A stretch of DNA of 64,000 bases from Candidatus Microbacterium colombiense (lineage in GTDB: Bacteria; Actinomycetota; Actinomycetes; Actinomycetales; Microbacteriaceae), in the NCBI GenBank assembly GCA_029203165.1, contig CP119308.1:992001-1056000 (forward strand). Reading direction: 5' to 3'. Shown here in pieces: positions 11,668 to 19,887 of the stretch. The stretch's first letter is position 1. Each line of letters begins with the position of its first letter. Under the pieces are notes generated by a model. The model was not told the origin of the DNA, did not search any database, and worked only from the letters and a program-made list of their open reading frames with translations. The position numbers were made by a program, and so were the translations under genes.

Positions 11668-11797
11668 GCGGTCTCCTCCTGGCGCGCGTCGATGCACGCC
11701 CTCTGCCTGTGCGGGGTCGGGCGCGGAGCCCGATCCGACCATTCTTACCGACGCTGTGCGCGAGCGATACCGGTACGCTCGTGGAGAGGAGGTACCG

Positions 11798-12379
11798 GTG
11801 GGACGGACAGCGGATGCCATCGCTGAAGGCGTAGCGATCGCGACCGCTGCGGCGCGCCTCGCCGTGAAGAATCACATCCTCATCGGCACGATCGCCGAGG
11901 ACGGCGTGTTCGACACCGACAAGTACATCGACGACGCGCGCGAGGCGCTGCGCGCGATGGCCGAGGAGTCGGAGCAGGCCGCGGCGAACGTCACCGCTCT
12001 GCGCAAGCGTGCGCGTGGTCGACACTCCGACCCGGCGGGCACCCACGACTACCGCGACCGCGATGTGCGCAACCTCCGCCGACGGGCCAAGCAGTCCAAT
12101 GGCGTTGCGGCGAAACTGCGCGAGGTGATGCAGGACCGTGAGCAGCTGCGCGTGATCGTCGAAGAGGCTCGCGAGGCAGCCTGGGCCGACGTGCGTCACA
12201 ACCTCGATCGTCGTCTGCGCGTGGAGGGCATGCGCCCCGATCAGGACCCCGATTACGACCGCATGCGCGAGGCGCGGATGCAGGCTCTGCGGCTCGTCGA
12301 CCTGCAGGCGCTGTCGTCGCAGCAGCGCGCCAAGGCGAAGCGCAAGAAGAAGCAGAAGGCGGCCGCCGAGGCCGAGTGA
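11798..12379 (+). CDS. Conserved hypothetical charged helical protein
   Basis: A 193-aa protein, mostly helical and strongly charged, with a Lys/Ala-rich C-terminus (QRAKAKRKKKQKAAAEAE). GTG at 11798 is chosen because AGAGGAGG lies at good distance before it; the frame is open further upstream but without a comparable site. It has no transmembrane segment and no recognised domain. The 3' end is 66 bp before tRNA-Arg. Confidence 0.65.
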   Translation: MGRTADAIAEGVAIATAAARLAVKNHILIGTIAEDGVFDTDKYIDDAREALRAMAEESEQAAANVTALRKRARGRHSDPAGTHDYRDRDVRNLRRRAKQSNGVAAKLREVMQDREQLRVIVEEAREAAWADVRHNLDRRLRVEGMRPDQDPDYDRMREARMQALRLVDLQALSSQQRAKAKRKKKQKAAAEAE

Positions 12380-12445
12380 GGCCCCGTTTCGCTTTCGCGT
12401 CGGGACTGTTGTAGGCTGTTCTACGGCCCGCTGAGCGGTCCAGGA

Positions 12446-12521
12446 GCGCCCGTAGCTCAATGGATAGAGCATCTGACTACGGATCAGAAGGTTAGGGGTT
12501 CGAGTCCCTTCGGGCGCACCA
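12446..12521 (+). tRNA. tRNA-Arg (anticodon ACG)
   Basis: A full cloverleaf is visible: acceptor GCGCCCG pairing with CGGGCGC, the D arm, an anticodon stem TCTGA/TCAGA with loop CTACGGA (anticodon ACG, reading CGU/C), a T arm with GGTTCGAGTCC, discriminator A and encoded CCA. The 3' part from 12467 to 12519 is repeated exactly 9,055 bp downstream, so this gene is the integration site of the element that follows. Confidence 0.96.
12467..12519 (+). repeat. Left attachment repeat (53 bp, in tRNA-Arg)
   Basis: This 53-bp segment, from the D arm to the first C of CCA, is identical to 21522-21574. The flanking bases differ (12466 A against 21521 C; 12520 C against 21575 A), which fixes the repeat limits. 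It is read as one end of a site-specifically integrated element that restores the tRNA gene on integration. Confidence 0.92.
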
Positions 12522-12527
12522 CAGAGA

Positions 12528-12563
12528 AAGACCCGGTCAGGATGGAAATCCTCGCCGGGTCTT
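12528..12563 (+). terminator. Terminator behind tRNA-Arg, inside the element
   Basis: Stem AAGACCCGG / CCGGGTCTT with an 18-nt loop, followed by a T-rich tail (CTTCGTTTC). It lies just inside the left repeat, so the element appears to supply its own tRNA terminator. A different terminator sits behind the right repeat at 21582-21613. Confidence 0.75.
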
Positions 12564-12576
12564 CTTCGTTTCGGTG

Positions 12577-12712
12577 GGACATTCCAGGCAGGCTGGGCAT
12601 TTCACGGGCATTCGGCGGTCGAGAAGTCGCCGTATCGAGAGCATGGTGACGGTCACGGAGATCGTGCCGTTCTGGCTCACGGAATGCCCGTGCATCGAGG
12701 TGGGCATTCCAG
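12577..12712. repeat. Candidate integrase arm-type sites, left side
   Basis: A cluster of GGGCATTCC-like motifs in both directions: 12577-12586, 12594-12613 (two direct copies), about 12681-12690 and 12702-12712. The 20-bp stretch at 12594-12613 recurs exactly at 21384-21403 near the other att repeat. Repeats flanking both att cores fit arm-type Int/Xis binding sites, by analogy with lambda-type systems. Confidence 0.55.
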
Positions 12713-12738
12713 CGGTCGAGGTGGCCTAGCCTGAATCC

Positions 12739-13059
12739 ATGCCAGCCGTGATGGACCTCGACGCCCTGCTCTCTCACGAGGACGCGCACCGCGAGTTCGT
12801 CGCTCGGCGGGATGAACGGATGCGGGCGCTGTGGGCTGCCGGAGATGCCGCCCTCCGTGCCGACCCGGAGTTGGTCATCGAACTGGCCAAGGCTGCCGGA
12901 GCTGTCGCCCGCGGCGAGCCTCTGCCTCCAGTGCCGCGCTTGCCGCAGGACGACGTCGGAGACGAGCGCCGTGCACGCAAGCGTGAGACAAACCGGCTCC
13001 GATGGCAGAGGCGGAAAGCGGAGCGTGTCGCCTCCGACAACCATCTCCCTACTCGTTAA
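12739..13059 (+). CDS. Hypothetical basic protein of the integrated element
   Basis: A 106-aa soluble protein with an acidic N-terminal half and a very basic C-terminus (RRARKRETNRLRWQRRKAE). No family is recognised. ATG 12739 is used; the Met at codon 5 is an alternative. It is the first gene after the left repeat and overlaps by 11 bp the convergent membrane protein gene. Confidence 0.5.
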   Translation: MPAVMDLDALLSHEDAHREFVARRDERMRALWAAGDAALRADPELVIELAKAAGAVARGEPLPPVPRLPQDDVGDERRARKRETNRLRWQRRKAERVASDNHLPTR

Positions 13060-13624
13060 CAGCGGTCGAGTTGTAGCGCCGGTTCAACGCCGCCAGGATC
13101 CACTCTGTGTCCTTCTCCCCGGAGCGCCACAGCATGAGAATTCTTGCCAGGCGGTCCGCGTTCATGGCCTCCTGTCCCGAAGTCGGAGAGAGATTTCGTA
13201 GGTATTCGAACGCTGCATGAAGCACCGGGTAGTCTGCGGGCGACATCGACAAACGTGTGGTGCGGAGGTGGGCGGTCGCCGTCCACTGTGTACGGGCAAG
13301 CTCCGCAAGATTTTCGGCGGTGGCGTACAGGCTACTCACGACCCAGGCTCGAGCAAGGTCATTGAGCGCCCCAACAGTTAACCTCAAACTGTCGTCGAGA
13401 CGATGAAGACGTTCTGTCTCCGCGATGGCATCGCGAGTGATTTTCTCATCTTTCTTCTGTTGCTTCCGCAACATCCACGCGAAGAAGAATGCCGCTCCTG
13501 CACCCACTAGAGCACCGATGATGCTGGCGAGCAAAACTCCACCGAAGCCGTCCCACGGGTCATTTAAGGCACGGGCAACTTCTTCGAGCTGGTGGCATAT
13601 GTCATCGGCGGGCTTGCAATCCAT
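13049..13624 (-). CDS. Single-pass membrane protein of the integrated element
   Basis: A 191-aa protein with a short N-terminal segment, one strong transmembrane helix (about residues 29-52, LLASIIGALVGAGAAFFFAW) and a cytoplasmic helical domain with no known motif. The helix is followed by a basic patch (RKQQKKDEK), which suggests the C-terminus faces the cytoplasm. It is convergent with the gene before and divergent from the next membrane protein gene. No function is assigned. Confidence 0.65.
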   Translation of the reverse strand: MDCKPADDICHQLEEVARALNDPWDGFGGVLLASIIGALVGAGAAFFFAWMLRKQQKKDEKITRDAIAETERLHRLDDSLRLTVGALNDLARAWVVSSLYATAENLAELARTQWTATAHLRTTRLSMSPADYPVLHAAFEYLRNLSPTSGQEAMNADRLARILMLWRSGEKDTEWILAALNRRYNSTAVNE

Positions 13625-13732
13625 GAGGCGAATCTAGCGGTACGGCTGTCGCAGAGCCGACAGGGCATCCGCGGCGATGTCGGGTTCGCAACATAGACGG
13701 GGGCGTACGTGGTCCGGGATAGGTTCTTCGAC

Positions 13733-14287
13733 ATGAACGATCTCTGGATGAACGGTCTGCAAGCTGTTGCTGTGTCGGTTGTGACGGTGGCCGTCCTCGC
13801 TCTGCTGCGGCTGGTCACTCCCGCTGTGCGGTGGGAGCGACGGTTGAAAGCCGAGACCGAGATCTATTCCGCGCTCCCGGACGGTCAGGAACGCGAGCTA
13901 TGGGGGCGGCGTGCCGATGCTCAGGCGGAGAGGCTGAGGATCTATCGCGAGAGGTTCCGAAATGAGGGCGCGATTCTGGCGTGGTTCGCGTTCCCTCTAT
14001 TCGCGGTAGCCGTGCTGATCCTCGTTGTCGAGGGCGTCTCGGGTTGGGCATTCTCGCGTGAGCTTCTCGAAGCATCGCCATGGGTGTTCGCCGCGACCGC
14101 CGCGCCCGTGTTCTTGTTCGCCGCCGTTGCGCTGTTCTTGATGCTGCTGCTTGTCCGGGATAGATCCGGAGCTCTCCGCATAACGAAACTCAGTGGTTAC
14201 CCAAAGATGGAGGCCCTCATCGCGGAGGAGCGGCATCGTGACGGAGACACAGAAGGCGTCCGCGTGGAGGGCGACGACGGTGTTTAG
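13733..14287 (+). CDS. Multi-pass membrane protein of the integrated element
   Basis: A 184-aa protein with about three hydrophobic segments: near the N-terminus (VAVSVVTVAVLALLRLV), then ILAWFAFPLFAVAVLILVV and VFAATAAPVFLFAAVALFLM. A charged loop of about 55 residues separates the first from the others. ATG at 13733 is preferred over the in-frame codon at 13709 because it puts the first helix at the usual distance. The family is unknown. Confidence 0.6.
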   Translation: MNDLWMNGLQAVAVSVVTVAVLALLRLVTPAVRWERRLKAETEIYSALPDGQERELWGRRADAQAERLRIYRERFRNEGAILAWFAFPLFAVAVLILVVEGVSGWAFSRELLEASPWVFAATAAPVFLFAAVALFLMLLLVRDRSGALRITKLSGYPKMEALIAEERHRDGDTEGVRVEGDDGV

Positions 14288-14334
14288 CCGAACAGTTCTG
14301 ACTCGACCGTCAGGCCTTCCGCGTCGATGACGTA

Positions 14335-14598
14335 CTACTCGGCCACCTTCCCGCGCCACTTCATCCCCCAGTACCCCGCGAGCTTGTGCGGACGCGCCGT
14401 CGTCGCGTAGCGGCGGCAGGCATCCAGGACCGGACAGGCGGCGCAGATAGCTGCAAGATCCTCCGTGATGGCCGTCGAGCGCTTGTCGTCTGTGAACCGG
14501 TCGTCGCCCGCGCATGCGGGCTCGTGCGTCGCCATCTCGGATTGCAGCGCCGCCCACGCGACGGTGGAGCTGTAGCCCGCCGTGGTGGTGGTGCTCAT
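14335..14598 (-). CDS. WhiB-like Fe-S transcription factor
   Basis: An 87-aa protein with the four cysteines of the WhiB family: one in EPACAGDD, then the CAACPVLDAC cluster (CxxC and CxxxxxC), followed by GYWGMKW, a variant of the G[VI]WGG turn, and a basic C-terminus. WhiB proteins bind a 4Fe-4S cluster and act with sigma factors. ATG 14598 is used; GTG 14604 would overlap the preceding stop as GTGA. Phage and plasmid WhiB proteins are known to alter host regulation, so a role in element control is possible. Confidence 0.85.
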   Translation of the reverse strand: MSTTTTAGYSSTVAWAALQSEMATHEPACAGDDRFTDDKRSTAITEDLAAICAACPVLDACRRYATTARPHKLAGYWGMKWRGKVAE

Positions 14599-14600
14599 CG

Positions 14601-15056
14601 TCACTCGTCCGTCGCGGAGAGCCCGAACGCGGAACGGCGGAGGTCGCCGAGGTACGACTCGGGCAGGCCCACGACCTCGCGCACACCCTCGGGGCGGTCA
14701 ACCAAGATCCAGAACTGGCCATCGAGTGCGACCGTGCCCGCGACCAGGCCGAACGGCGTTCCGTCGCTCGCCCTCTTGATCGTGACGACGCTGTTCCCCG
14801 GCACCCGGCACTGGTGGGCACCCACACGGAGCCAACTGCCCCGTGTGTCGGGGAAGCTCGGGATGCGGTAGTGCAGGCGTCCTGCGGCGGCGAGCATGCC
14901 GTCTGCGGCCTCGGCCAGGGTGCGGGCCTGTGAGGGCCGCTGCGGCGTCGTGGTGGGCTGCTGCGGCACCGCCTGCTTGGGCACGCTGTACCCCGGCGAG
15001 TTCGTGCCGCTGCTGCGGAAGGGATGGATCTTGGTCGCGGCGTGCTTCGTCTTCAT
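14601..15056 (-). CDS. Hypothetical protein of the integrated element
   Basis: A 151-aa protein with a Pro/Gln/Thr-rich N-terminal segment (about residues 10-50) and a compact C-terminal part with alternating hydrophobic residues (TVALDGQFWILVDRPEGV). ATG 15056 is chosen because a GACGGAGGC ribosome site lies just before it. It is immediately upstream of the WhiB-like gene and probably in one transcript with it. Confidence 0.55.
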   Translation of the reverse strand: MKTKHAATKIHPFRSSGTNSPGYSVPKQAVPQQPTTTPQRPSQARTLAEAADGMLAAAGRLHYRIPSFPDTRGSWLRVGAHQCRVPGNSVVTIKRASDGTPFGLVAGTVALDGQFWILVDRPEGVREVVGLPESYLGDLRRSAFGLSATDE

Positions 15057-15286
15057 GTCTGCCTCCGTCGTCGTCAGGATGGGGTCCGGCCCCCGCGCGG
15101 GTTTCGACCTTCCGCGAGCCGCCCAAGTAATAGAAGGGGGTGGGGTTGCGCGAGGACCGGAGTCGTAGTGTGCCCCGGCTCCACGAGGCGCTGGACGTGG
15201 AGCCGGGGCGATGCTGGGACCGCGAGTCCGAATTGACGGCCCCAGCGACCGTGCGCGCACTCACCACAGGACGCACGGGGTTTGTT

Positions 15287-15366
15287 GAGTTGTGACCACG
15301 CCGGGCGGCTCGATGAGTTGTGTGGCAACCCCGCCCGGCTCGATGAGTTGTGTGGCAACCCCGCCC
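15287..15366. repeat. Tandem repeat (two 30-bp copies plus a diverged third)
   Basis: The 30-bp unit at 15307-15336 is repeated exactly at 15337-15366. A weaker copy precedes it; all three share GAGTTGTG, at 15287, 15315 and 15345. The repeat lies in the 320-bp gap (15057-15376) between two minus-strand genes of the element, where no gene is seen. It could be a set of protein-binding sites such as iterons or an operator. No function is shown. Confidence 0.8.
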
Positions 15367-15376
15367 GGCGTGGGGT

Positions 15377-15730
15377 CTAGGTGGCCGGTGAGGTGATCTC
15401 CGCGAACTGCGAGAGCGACATCACGACCAAGCTGTCGGCCAACGGTCGAGCACGGAGGTGCTGCACGAGGACGACGTGCTCGCCCTCGTCGGCCTGGTCG
15501 ATGGCGTCGCTCAGGTCGGAGGAGAGACGATGCGTGATGCGCGAGCTGGTCGCGATGTGCCAGCCATCCACGCCCGTGACGTCAGAGGCGCTGGTCCCGA
15601 TGGATTCGGAGATCGTGCGCCGCATCGGTCGAGGTGCCGCCTCATCATGGCCGCTCAGATTCAGGAATAGCGCGACGGCCTCGCGAAAGCGGAGCGCATC
15701 GCTGAGATTCCGATTTGTGCCGGTCATCAT
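15377..15730 (-). CDS. Hypothetical protein of the integrated element
   Basis: A 117-aa protein without transmembrane segments or recognised motifs. Its start overlaps the stop of the upstream 208-aa gene (ATGA), so it is the last gene of a coupled minus-strand series that starts at rep. A start three bases later (15727) is equally good. Confidence 0.55.
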   Translation of the reverse strand: MMTGTNRNLSDALRFREAVALFLNLSGHDEAAPRPMRRTISESIGTSASDVTGVDGWHIATSSRITHRLSSDLSDAIDQADEGEHVVLVQHLRARPLADSLVVMSLSQFAEITSPAT

Positions 15731-16353
15731 GCACCTGCTCGGCTCGGAGGGAGGTTCGGCTCACCCTTGGATGCTGCGGTGCGGATGCGCTGCGACTGCT
15801 CTGCTGCGGCACGCTCGGACGGCGTCCTCGCGGAGTTGAGCACGACGCTCGTCGTCGGTGCTGCACCAAACCGACGATGCACCTCTGCGAGGGCCTCAGA
15901 GCGCGCCTCCGCGGTCGGCAGGCCGTGAGCCTCCCGGCGTGCCTTCTCGCGCTGTTCCGCCCACAGAGCGCTGCCAGGGGTCCACGGCTCCAGGTCCTGC
16001 GGTGCGCGTCCAGGTCGGAGACGGACGGCTCCCCAGCGCTCGACCTGCGCCTGCTCGTCGTGCAGCACGCCGGACCATCCGGGATTACCGAACCGGTCGC
16101 GCTTGGCTTCCAGCATCTCCTGGTCGATCTGGATTTCGTCGCCGCGGAGGAGGATGACGGACGCGGCCCCGAAGATCGAGGAGCTGCGCATGATCGAGAT
16201 CCCGCCCTCGTCCAAGGAGTGCATCCAGGACCCCACCTCGGGGAGACGGGGAGCGTCGCCATCATCGACGACGTCACGAGCTGCGGCACGCTCTCGTGCT
16301 TCACGGAGACGGACGACGCCTGCGGGCTCGGTCTCGGTGTTCGTGGTGCTCAT
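15727..16353 (-). CDS. Hypothetical protein of the integrated element
   Basis: A 208-aa soluble protein, rich in Arg, Ala and Glu, with no recognised domain. Starts and stops overlap by ATGA on both sides, so it is translated together with its neighbours behind rep. Conserved placement between a Cys-motif protein and a small protein may help to find relatives. Confidence 0.6.
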   Translation of the reverse strand: MSTTNTETEPAGVVRLREARERAAARDVVDDGDAPRLPEVGSWMHSLDEGGISIMRSSSIFGAASVILLRGDEIQIDQEMLEAKRDRFGNPGWSGVLHDEQAQVERWGAVRLRPGRAPQDLEPWTPGSALWAEQREKARREAHGLPTAEARSEALAEVHRRFGAAPTTSVVLNSARTPSERAAAEQSQRIRTAASKGEPNLPPSRAGA

Positions 16354-16928
16354 GCTGAGATCTCATTTCTGAAGTTGGGGATCTGGTCGAGGAGGTCCTC
16401 TGCGATCTCCCCGCGGTCGGCCTCGTACAGCTCCGCCGCGACGGTCTCGACGGCCTCGCGCTCGCCGCGATGCGCCGATCTGTAGACCGCCTGCGTCGTG
16501 GCCTTGAACATCTCCGCGAGTTCGACGTCCACCTCGCTGACGGCCCCCATCGTGGCGAGCATCCCGACTGTGCGCATCTCCGTATCAATGGCTCGGAGTG
16601 CGCTGGCACGGTCGCCGTCCTCCAGTGCTTCGAGGGAGATCTCGCGGGCTCGTCGGGCTGCATCCACGACACGCGCGGCGAGAGTCGTGGAGTCGAGACC
16701 GTGCAGCCGCTCGACCTCCGCCTGCACGTCGGGCGCGAGGTGGCCGCTCTGAATGTGACGTCGGAGAGAGTCGCGACCGGGGGCATCGGCGCTGCGCGAA
16801 ACGCGCGAAAGAGAGACCCCCTGCGCGAGGGCCGACTCGATGCGAGTACGGGCCTCAGACGGGAGAGCGCACACCGCACACGGTCGCCCACGTCGGGCTG
16901 GTGCGGTGGTGATCGCTGCTGTTGTCAT
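16350..16928 (-). CDS. Putative zinc-ribbon/HTH DNA-binding protein, terminase-small-like
   Basis: A 192-aa protein with an N-terminal CAVC and a downstream His in RRHIQSGHL, giving a likely Cys2/His2 metal site around an HTH-like stretch (about residues 15-60). The rest is helical and acidic. This layout reminds me of small DNA-binding proteins and terminase small subunits of actinophages, but that is a weak resemblance. ATG 16928 is preferred to the in-frame Met at 16967. Its stop overlaps the next start. Confidence 0.5.
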   Translation of the reverse strand: MTTAAITTAPARRGRPCAVCALPSEARTRIESALAQGVSLSRVSRSADAPGRDSLRRHIQSGHLAPDVQAEVERLHGLDSTTLAARVVDAARRAREISLEALEDGDRASALRAIDTEMRTVGMLATMGAVSEVDVELAEMFKATTQAVYRSAHRGEREAVETVAAELYEADRGEIAEDLLDQIPNFRNEISA

Positions 16929-16991
16929 GTAATGAGTAATCGACCGCTTCAGCAAACTCCCAGACAAGGCGCTGCGCCGTGCTCGGAGTGC

Positions 16992-17906
16992 TCACACCAC
17001 ACCTGCACGGAGAAGGTCATCGAAATCGAGAAGTGGGCGACACACGCCGGTCGTCGTCCACGCTCTGCGTCTGTAGGCGGCTCCCTCCAGATCGTGGACA
17101 GCGGCGAGCGCGTCGGCATCCCCGGCCACGACGTCCGCCCACAGCCGGGACGGAGCATCGGTGCCGTTAGCGCGTACACCTGACTTTGTGATGTAGCTCA
17201 CGACGCGGGGGAGGGAGTCCACGAGGGTGATGTCCTGGCCCGCCGCGCTCGCCGCGATACCCAGCCGGTCAGCCTCGGAGAGGTAGCGCGAACGCACAGT
17301 TAGAGCGAACTGACGGAAAGTCTCGGCGTCGATCTCAGATCGAAAAATGAGAAGGGTGTGCGCGTGGACGTGAACGCCCTGTTCGGAGATCTCGGGCTCG
17401 ATGGCACGAGCGGAACCGGCTACGCCCTGCCGCTGAAGCCAACCGCCCCGTGAGATCGCCTGGAGGACGCTCAGGAGGTCGCTCCACGCCTGCCGTGCGC
17501 CCGTACCGGGCCTCGTGGCGATGGTGGCCGTCCACAGCACCGCTGTGCCCTTCTGGTAGCGCAGGGAGGTCGTCAGCTCTCGGCGGAGCTGGCCGGATCG
17601 GGCTGCACTGCATCGGGCGCAGAGCGCCGAACCGCACCGATGCCCTGCCTGGCCACAGCGCCGGATCTTGGAACGAAGGGAGTAGATCCTCTGCGTCTCG
17701 GTTAGTGCGGATACGCGGTAATGATCTGGGGTGCCGCCTATAGTTAGCGGGTCTTTGATATGTGAACAGTCGAGGCCTGCCGCTGCGGCGTCGGCACGGT
17801 CGTGTCGGGCTCGCTGCTCGGGGGTGATGGACACCCTCCGCGCTCGCCGCGGATACGCGCTAACTGCGCGTTCGTCTCTAAACCCTGGGGTCGCTAGAGT
17901 AGTCAT
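16992..17906 (-). CDS. Rolling-circle replication initiator (HUH Rep)
   Basis: A 304-aa protein with the marks of an HUH endonuclease: GVHVHAHTLLIF (His 179, 181, 183; motif II, metal binding) and VVSYITKSG (Tyr 238, Lys 241; motif III, YxxK, nicking Tyr). A possible zinc knuckle (Cys 84, 91, 96, 99) lies before them. Such Rep proteins nick the double-strand origin and start rolling-circle replication, as in actinomycete plasmids and integrative elements. It follows the excisionase-like gene and precedes three coupled genes. The nick site was not identified. Confidence 0.82.
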   Translation of the reverse strand: MTTLATPGFRDERAVSAYPRRARRVSITPEQRARHDRADAAAAGLDCSHIKDPLTIGGTPDHYRVSALTETQRIYSLRSKIRRCGQAGHRCGSALCARCSAARSGQLRRELTTSLRYQKGTAVLWTATIATRPGTGARQAWSDLLSVLQAISRGGWLQRQGVAGSARAIEPEISEQGVHVHAHTLLIFRSEIDAETFRQFALTVRSRYLSEADRLGIAASAAGQDITLVDSLPRVVSYITKSGVRANGTDAPSRLWADVVAGDADALAAVHDLEGAAYRRRAWTTTGVCRPLLDFDDLLRAGVV

Positions 17907-17960
17907 GATCGCTAGTGCGACGTGACGGCCCCCGCCTGCCAGTAGGGGCCGTTCGTCATC

Positions 17961-18164
17961 TCAGGCGCGGGCAACCGTCAGGTTGCGGCCCAGTGCGTCG
18001 AGGTCGGCGGAGTCAATGCGGATCATGCGAGTACCGATCCGGCGTGCCGGGAGTGCGCCTCGTGCGATGAGTCGGCGCACGGTCTTGGTCGAGCACGACA
18101 TGAGGTCTGCGGCCTGCCGGACGCTGATCCAGGTAGCGGCGACGGGGGCGGCGTTGGTGGCCAT
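17961..18164 (-). CDS. Excisionase-like HTH protein
   Basis: A 67-aa protein of the MerR/excisionase (helix_turn_helix_17) type: ISVRQAADLMSCSTKTVRRLIARGALP gives a helix-turn-helix ending in the short wing RIGTRMIRID. Proteins of this kind act as recombination directionality factors or as regulators of rep/int in actinomycete elements. AAGGGA lies before the ATG. Two inverted repeats precede the gene. Confidence 0.8.
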   Translation of the reverse strand: MATNAAPVAATWISVRQAADLMSCSTKTVRRLIARGALPARRIGTRMIRIDSADLDALGRNLTVARA

Positions 18165-18177
18165 GATGGAATCCCTT

Positions 18178-18217
18178 GTACGAGAACTCGTACGGCTCGG
18201 ATCTCAGATCGAGATCC
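18178..18217. promoter_or_regulatory. Two inverted repeats before the xis-rep genes
   Basis: GTACGAG-AA-CTCGTAC (18178-18193) and GGATCTC-AGATC-GAGATCC (18199-18217) lie 14-53 bp upstream of the excisionase-like start. Their place suggests operators controlling the xis-rep transcript. The binding protein is unknown. Confidence 0.55.
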
Positions 18218-18356
18218 GGCTCGGGGATTCGTCGGCCCTACCGGAGTAACGGCTCGCCTTGCCCCGCTCGTCCCACAGAGCGGCGGCTTGTGTCCACTCT
18301 AGGCCACCCCCGGCATGAGTGGAGCCTTTGACCGCAGACGGTGGCACACTCGGTGA

Positions 18357-18995
18357 ATGATCGGTGATTCAGGACCATGGCGCGAGGAGCTTCAGAAGTC
18401 GTCAGCGCGTCTGCGTCGCTGGAGCACCCAGCAACGTTGGACGCACCGGACCTATTTCCTCGCGGAAAGGGACATCATGATGGGCGCATATGCGATCCGT
18501 CGTCTGATGGACTCAGGTAAGACTTCATCATTGCTCGGTGCTCGGCGTTATCCCGTGGTCCAGTTTCCGTTGACGGGCCGCGTGCCCATGACCCTCGACC
18601 GCTTCACTCCTGAAGACTTCTATGACCTGGAAAAGCCGACAAGGGGTGAGATCAACGTGGCCCGTCTGTGTAACCAGGTCATCCACAGCTTCGTGTTCCA
18701 GATCTTCTTGGCGGAGGACGAGACAACCGCGGTGATGTTCGTGTCGGATCGAGACCGCGCACGACGTCTTCACAGCATCAGCTTCGAGGTCATCTCGGAG
18801 CTCTTCAGCTACGTCGCGCGTGAGGACCTGCTGTATCGGGAAGGCACCATGCGTGACGGCGATGAGAAGATCACGAACATCTCGAATCACGACCTCGTGG
18901 AAGCCGGGCTTGCCGTCTATGACGACGATGATCGTGTACAGATCACCAGACTCGCGGCCTGGCCGGAGGCATCTGCTGCTAGCGCGCGCCGTTGA
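18357..18995 (+). CDS. Hypothetical protein of the integrated element
   Basis: A 212-aa soluble protein with no recognised domain. The middle contains VARLCNQVIHSFVFQIF and TAVMFVSDRDR, suggesting an alpha/beta fold. It is convergent with the protease gene and overlaps it by 17 bp. Base composition is less GC-rich than the surrounding chromosome, in line with acquired cargo. Confidence 0.6.
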   Translation: MIGDSGPWREELQKSSARLRRWSTQQRWTHRTYFLAERDIMMGAYAIRRLMDSGKTSSLLGARRYPVVQFPLTGRVPMTLDRFTPEDFYDLEKPTRGEINVARLCNQVIHSFVFQIFLAEDETTAVMFVSDRDRARRLHSISFEVISELFSYVAREDLLYREGTMRDGDEKITNISNHDLVEAGLAVYDDDDRVQITRLAAWPEASAASARR

Positions 18996-19887
18996 CCACG
19001 CTGATGACTGCCACGCCCATATGGTTCTCAACGATCTTGAACGCGGCTGTCTCGGTCAGAGTCTGAGTACATGCGTGATGGATGGCGAGTACGAGGTCTT
19101 GTAGCTTCTGGTGGTCCTCCAGGACCGTCACCTTGATACCCAACTCCTTCGCCTTCTTCAGCGAGATGTGTCGGCTATGCGAGAGCGTGAGCGCGTGGCT
19201 CCCGAGTTCGTCGAGGATCTTCTTGGATCGATCAGCGGCATCGGCCTGGCCGACGAACATTCCTGTCTGGAGCCACTGATCGACCATGTCGATGGACCAT
19301 TTGATCGCCTTTGCAGCCTCGCCCACCAGGGTGGGGTTGTACTTGGCGATGATCGGCTGCCAGACCGCGATGCTGGTCGGGTCCGCGAGAATCTCCCGCT
19401 TGGCTTGTTCGAACTCTTCGATGACGCCGTGAGCAGGGATGCCGCCGATCTGGGGGTCAATCGGGCCAAGGCTCGAATGCTTGCCCATGACGACCTCTTT
19501 GGCCGCGAGCGCGATCATCGTTCCGCACGACATAGCAAGCTGGGGGACGATCACACGGATGTCGTTGTTGAACATCGTTCGCAGGTAGTCAACCAGCGAC
19601 TCACATGCGGCGATGTCTCCACCCGGAGTGTGGAGGATCAGGTCCAGGCCCTTTGAGCGGTCGAGCTGGTGAACCGTGCTCATGAAGCCGGTCTTGTCGC
19701 CGTCGTTGATCTCGAAGCCCTGCATGCCCGCGGCGATGAGGTTCTGCTTCTCTAGCCAGCCGGAGTAATAAATAATGACGTTCCGACCGGTCAGCTCGTG
19801 CAGTTGGACTAGGAACCCTCGACGGATCGCATCATGCGGTCCTCCGTGCTGCTGGACTGCAGTCTGGACGTCGGGCCAGCTAGGCAT
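18979..19887 (-). CDS. ClpP-fold serine protease of the SDH proteinase family
   Basis: A 302-aa protein of the serine dehydrogenase proteinase (SDH_protease, ClpP/crotonase fold) type. Conserved points are LILHTPGGD (86-91), the nucleophile region QLAMSCGTM (Ser about 120) and GKHSSLGPIDPQIGG (136-149). It lacks an obvious signal peptide, so a cytoplasmic place is likely. Its ATG overlaps the stop of the 65-aa gene (TAATG), so the two are coupled. Cargo of this kind beside an integrase could be an accessory defence or stress module; that is inference. Confidence 0.82.
   Translation of the reverse strand: MPSWPDVQTAVQQHGGPHDAIRRGFLVQLHELTGRNVIIYYSGWLEKQNLIAAGMQGFEINDGDKTGFMSTVHQLDRSKGLDLILHTPGGDIAACESLVDYLRTMFNNDIRVIVPQLAMSCGTMIALAAKEVVMGKHSSLGPIDPQIGGIPAHGVIEEFEQAKREILADPTSIAVWQPIIAKYNPTLVGEAAKAIKWSIDMVDQWLQTGMFVGQADAADRSKKILDELGSHALTLSHSRHISLKKAKELGIKVTVLEDHQKLQDLVLAIHHACTQTLTETAAFKIVENHMGVAVISVVNGAR

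Noticed and set aside
12484..13044. Minus-strand frame starting near the att repeat
   Set aside because: It runs through the tRNA 3' part, the terminator and the arm-type repeats, and overlaps a better plus-strand gene.
15307..15366. CRISPR array
   Set aside because: The 30-bp units are directly adjacent with no spacers, and there are no cas genes.
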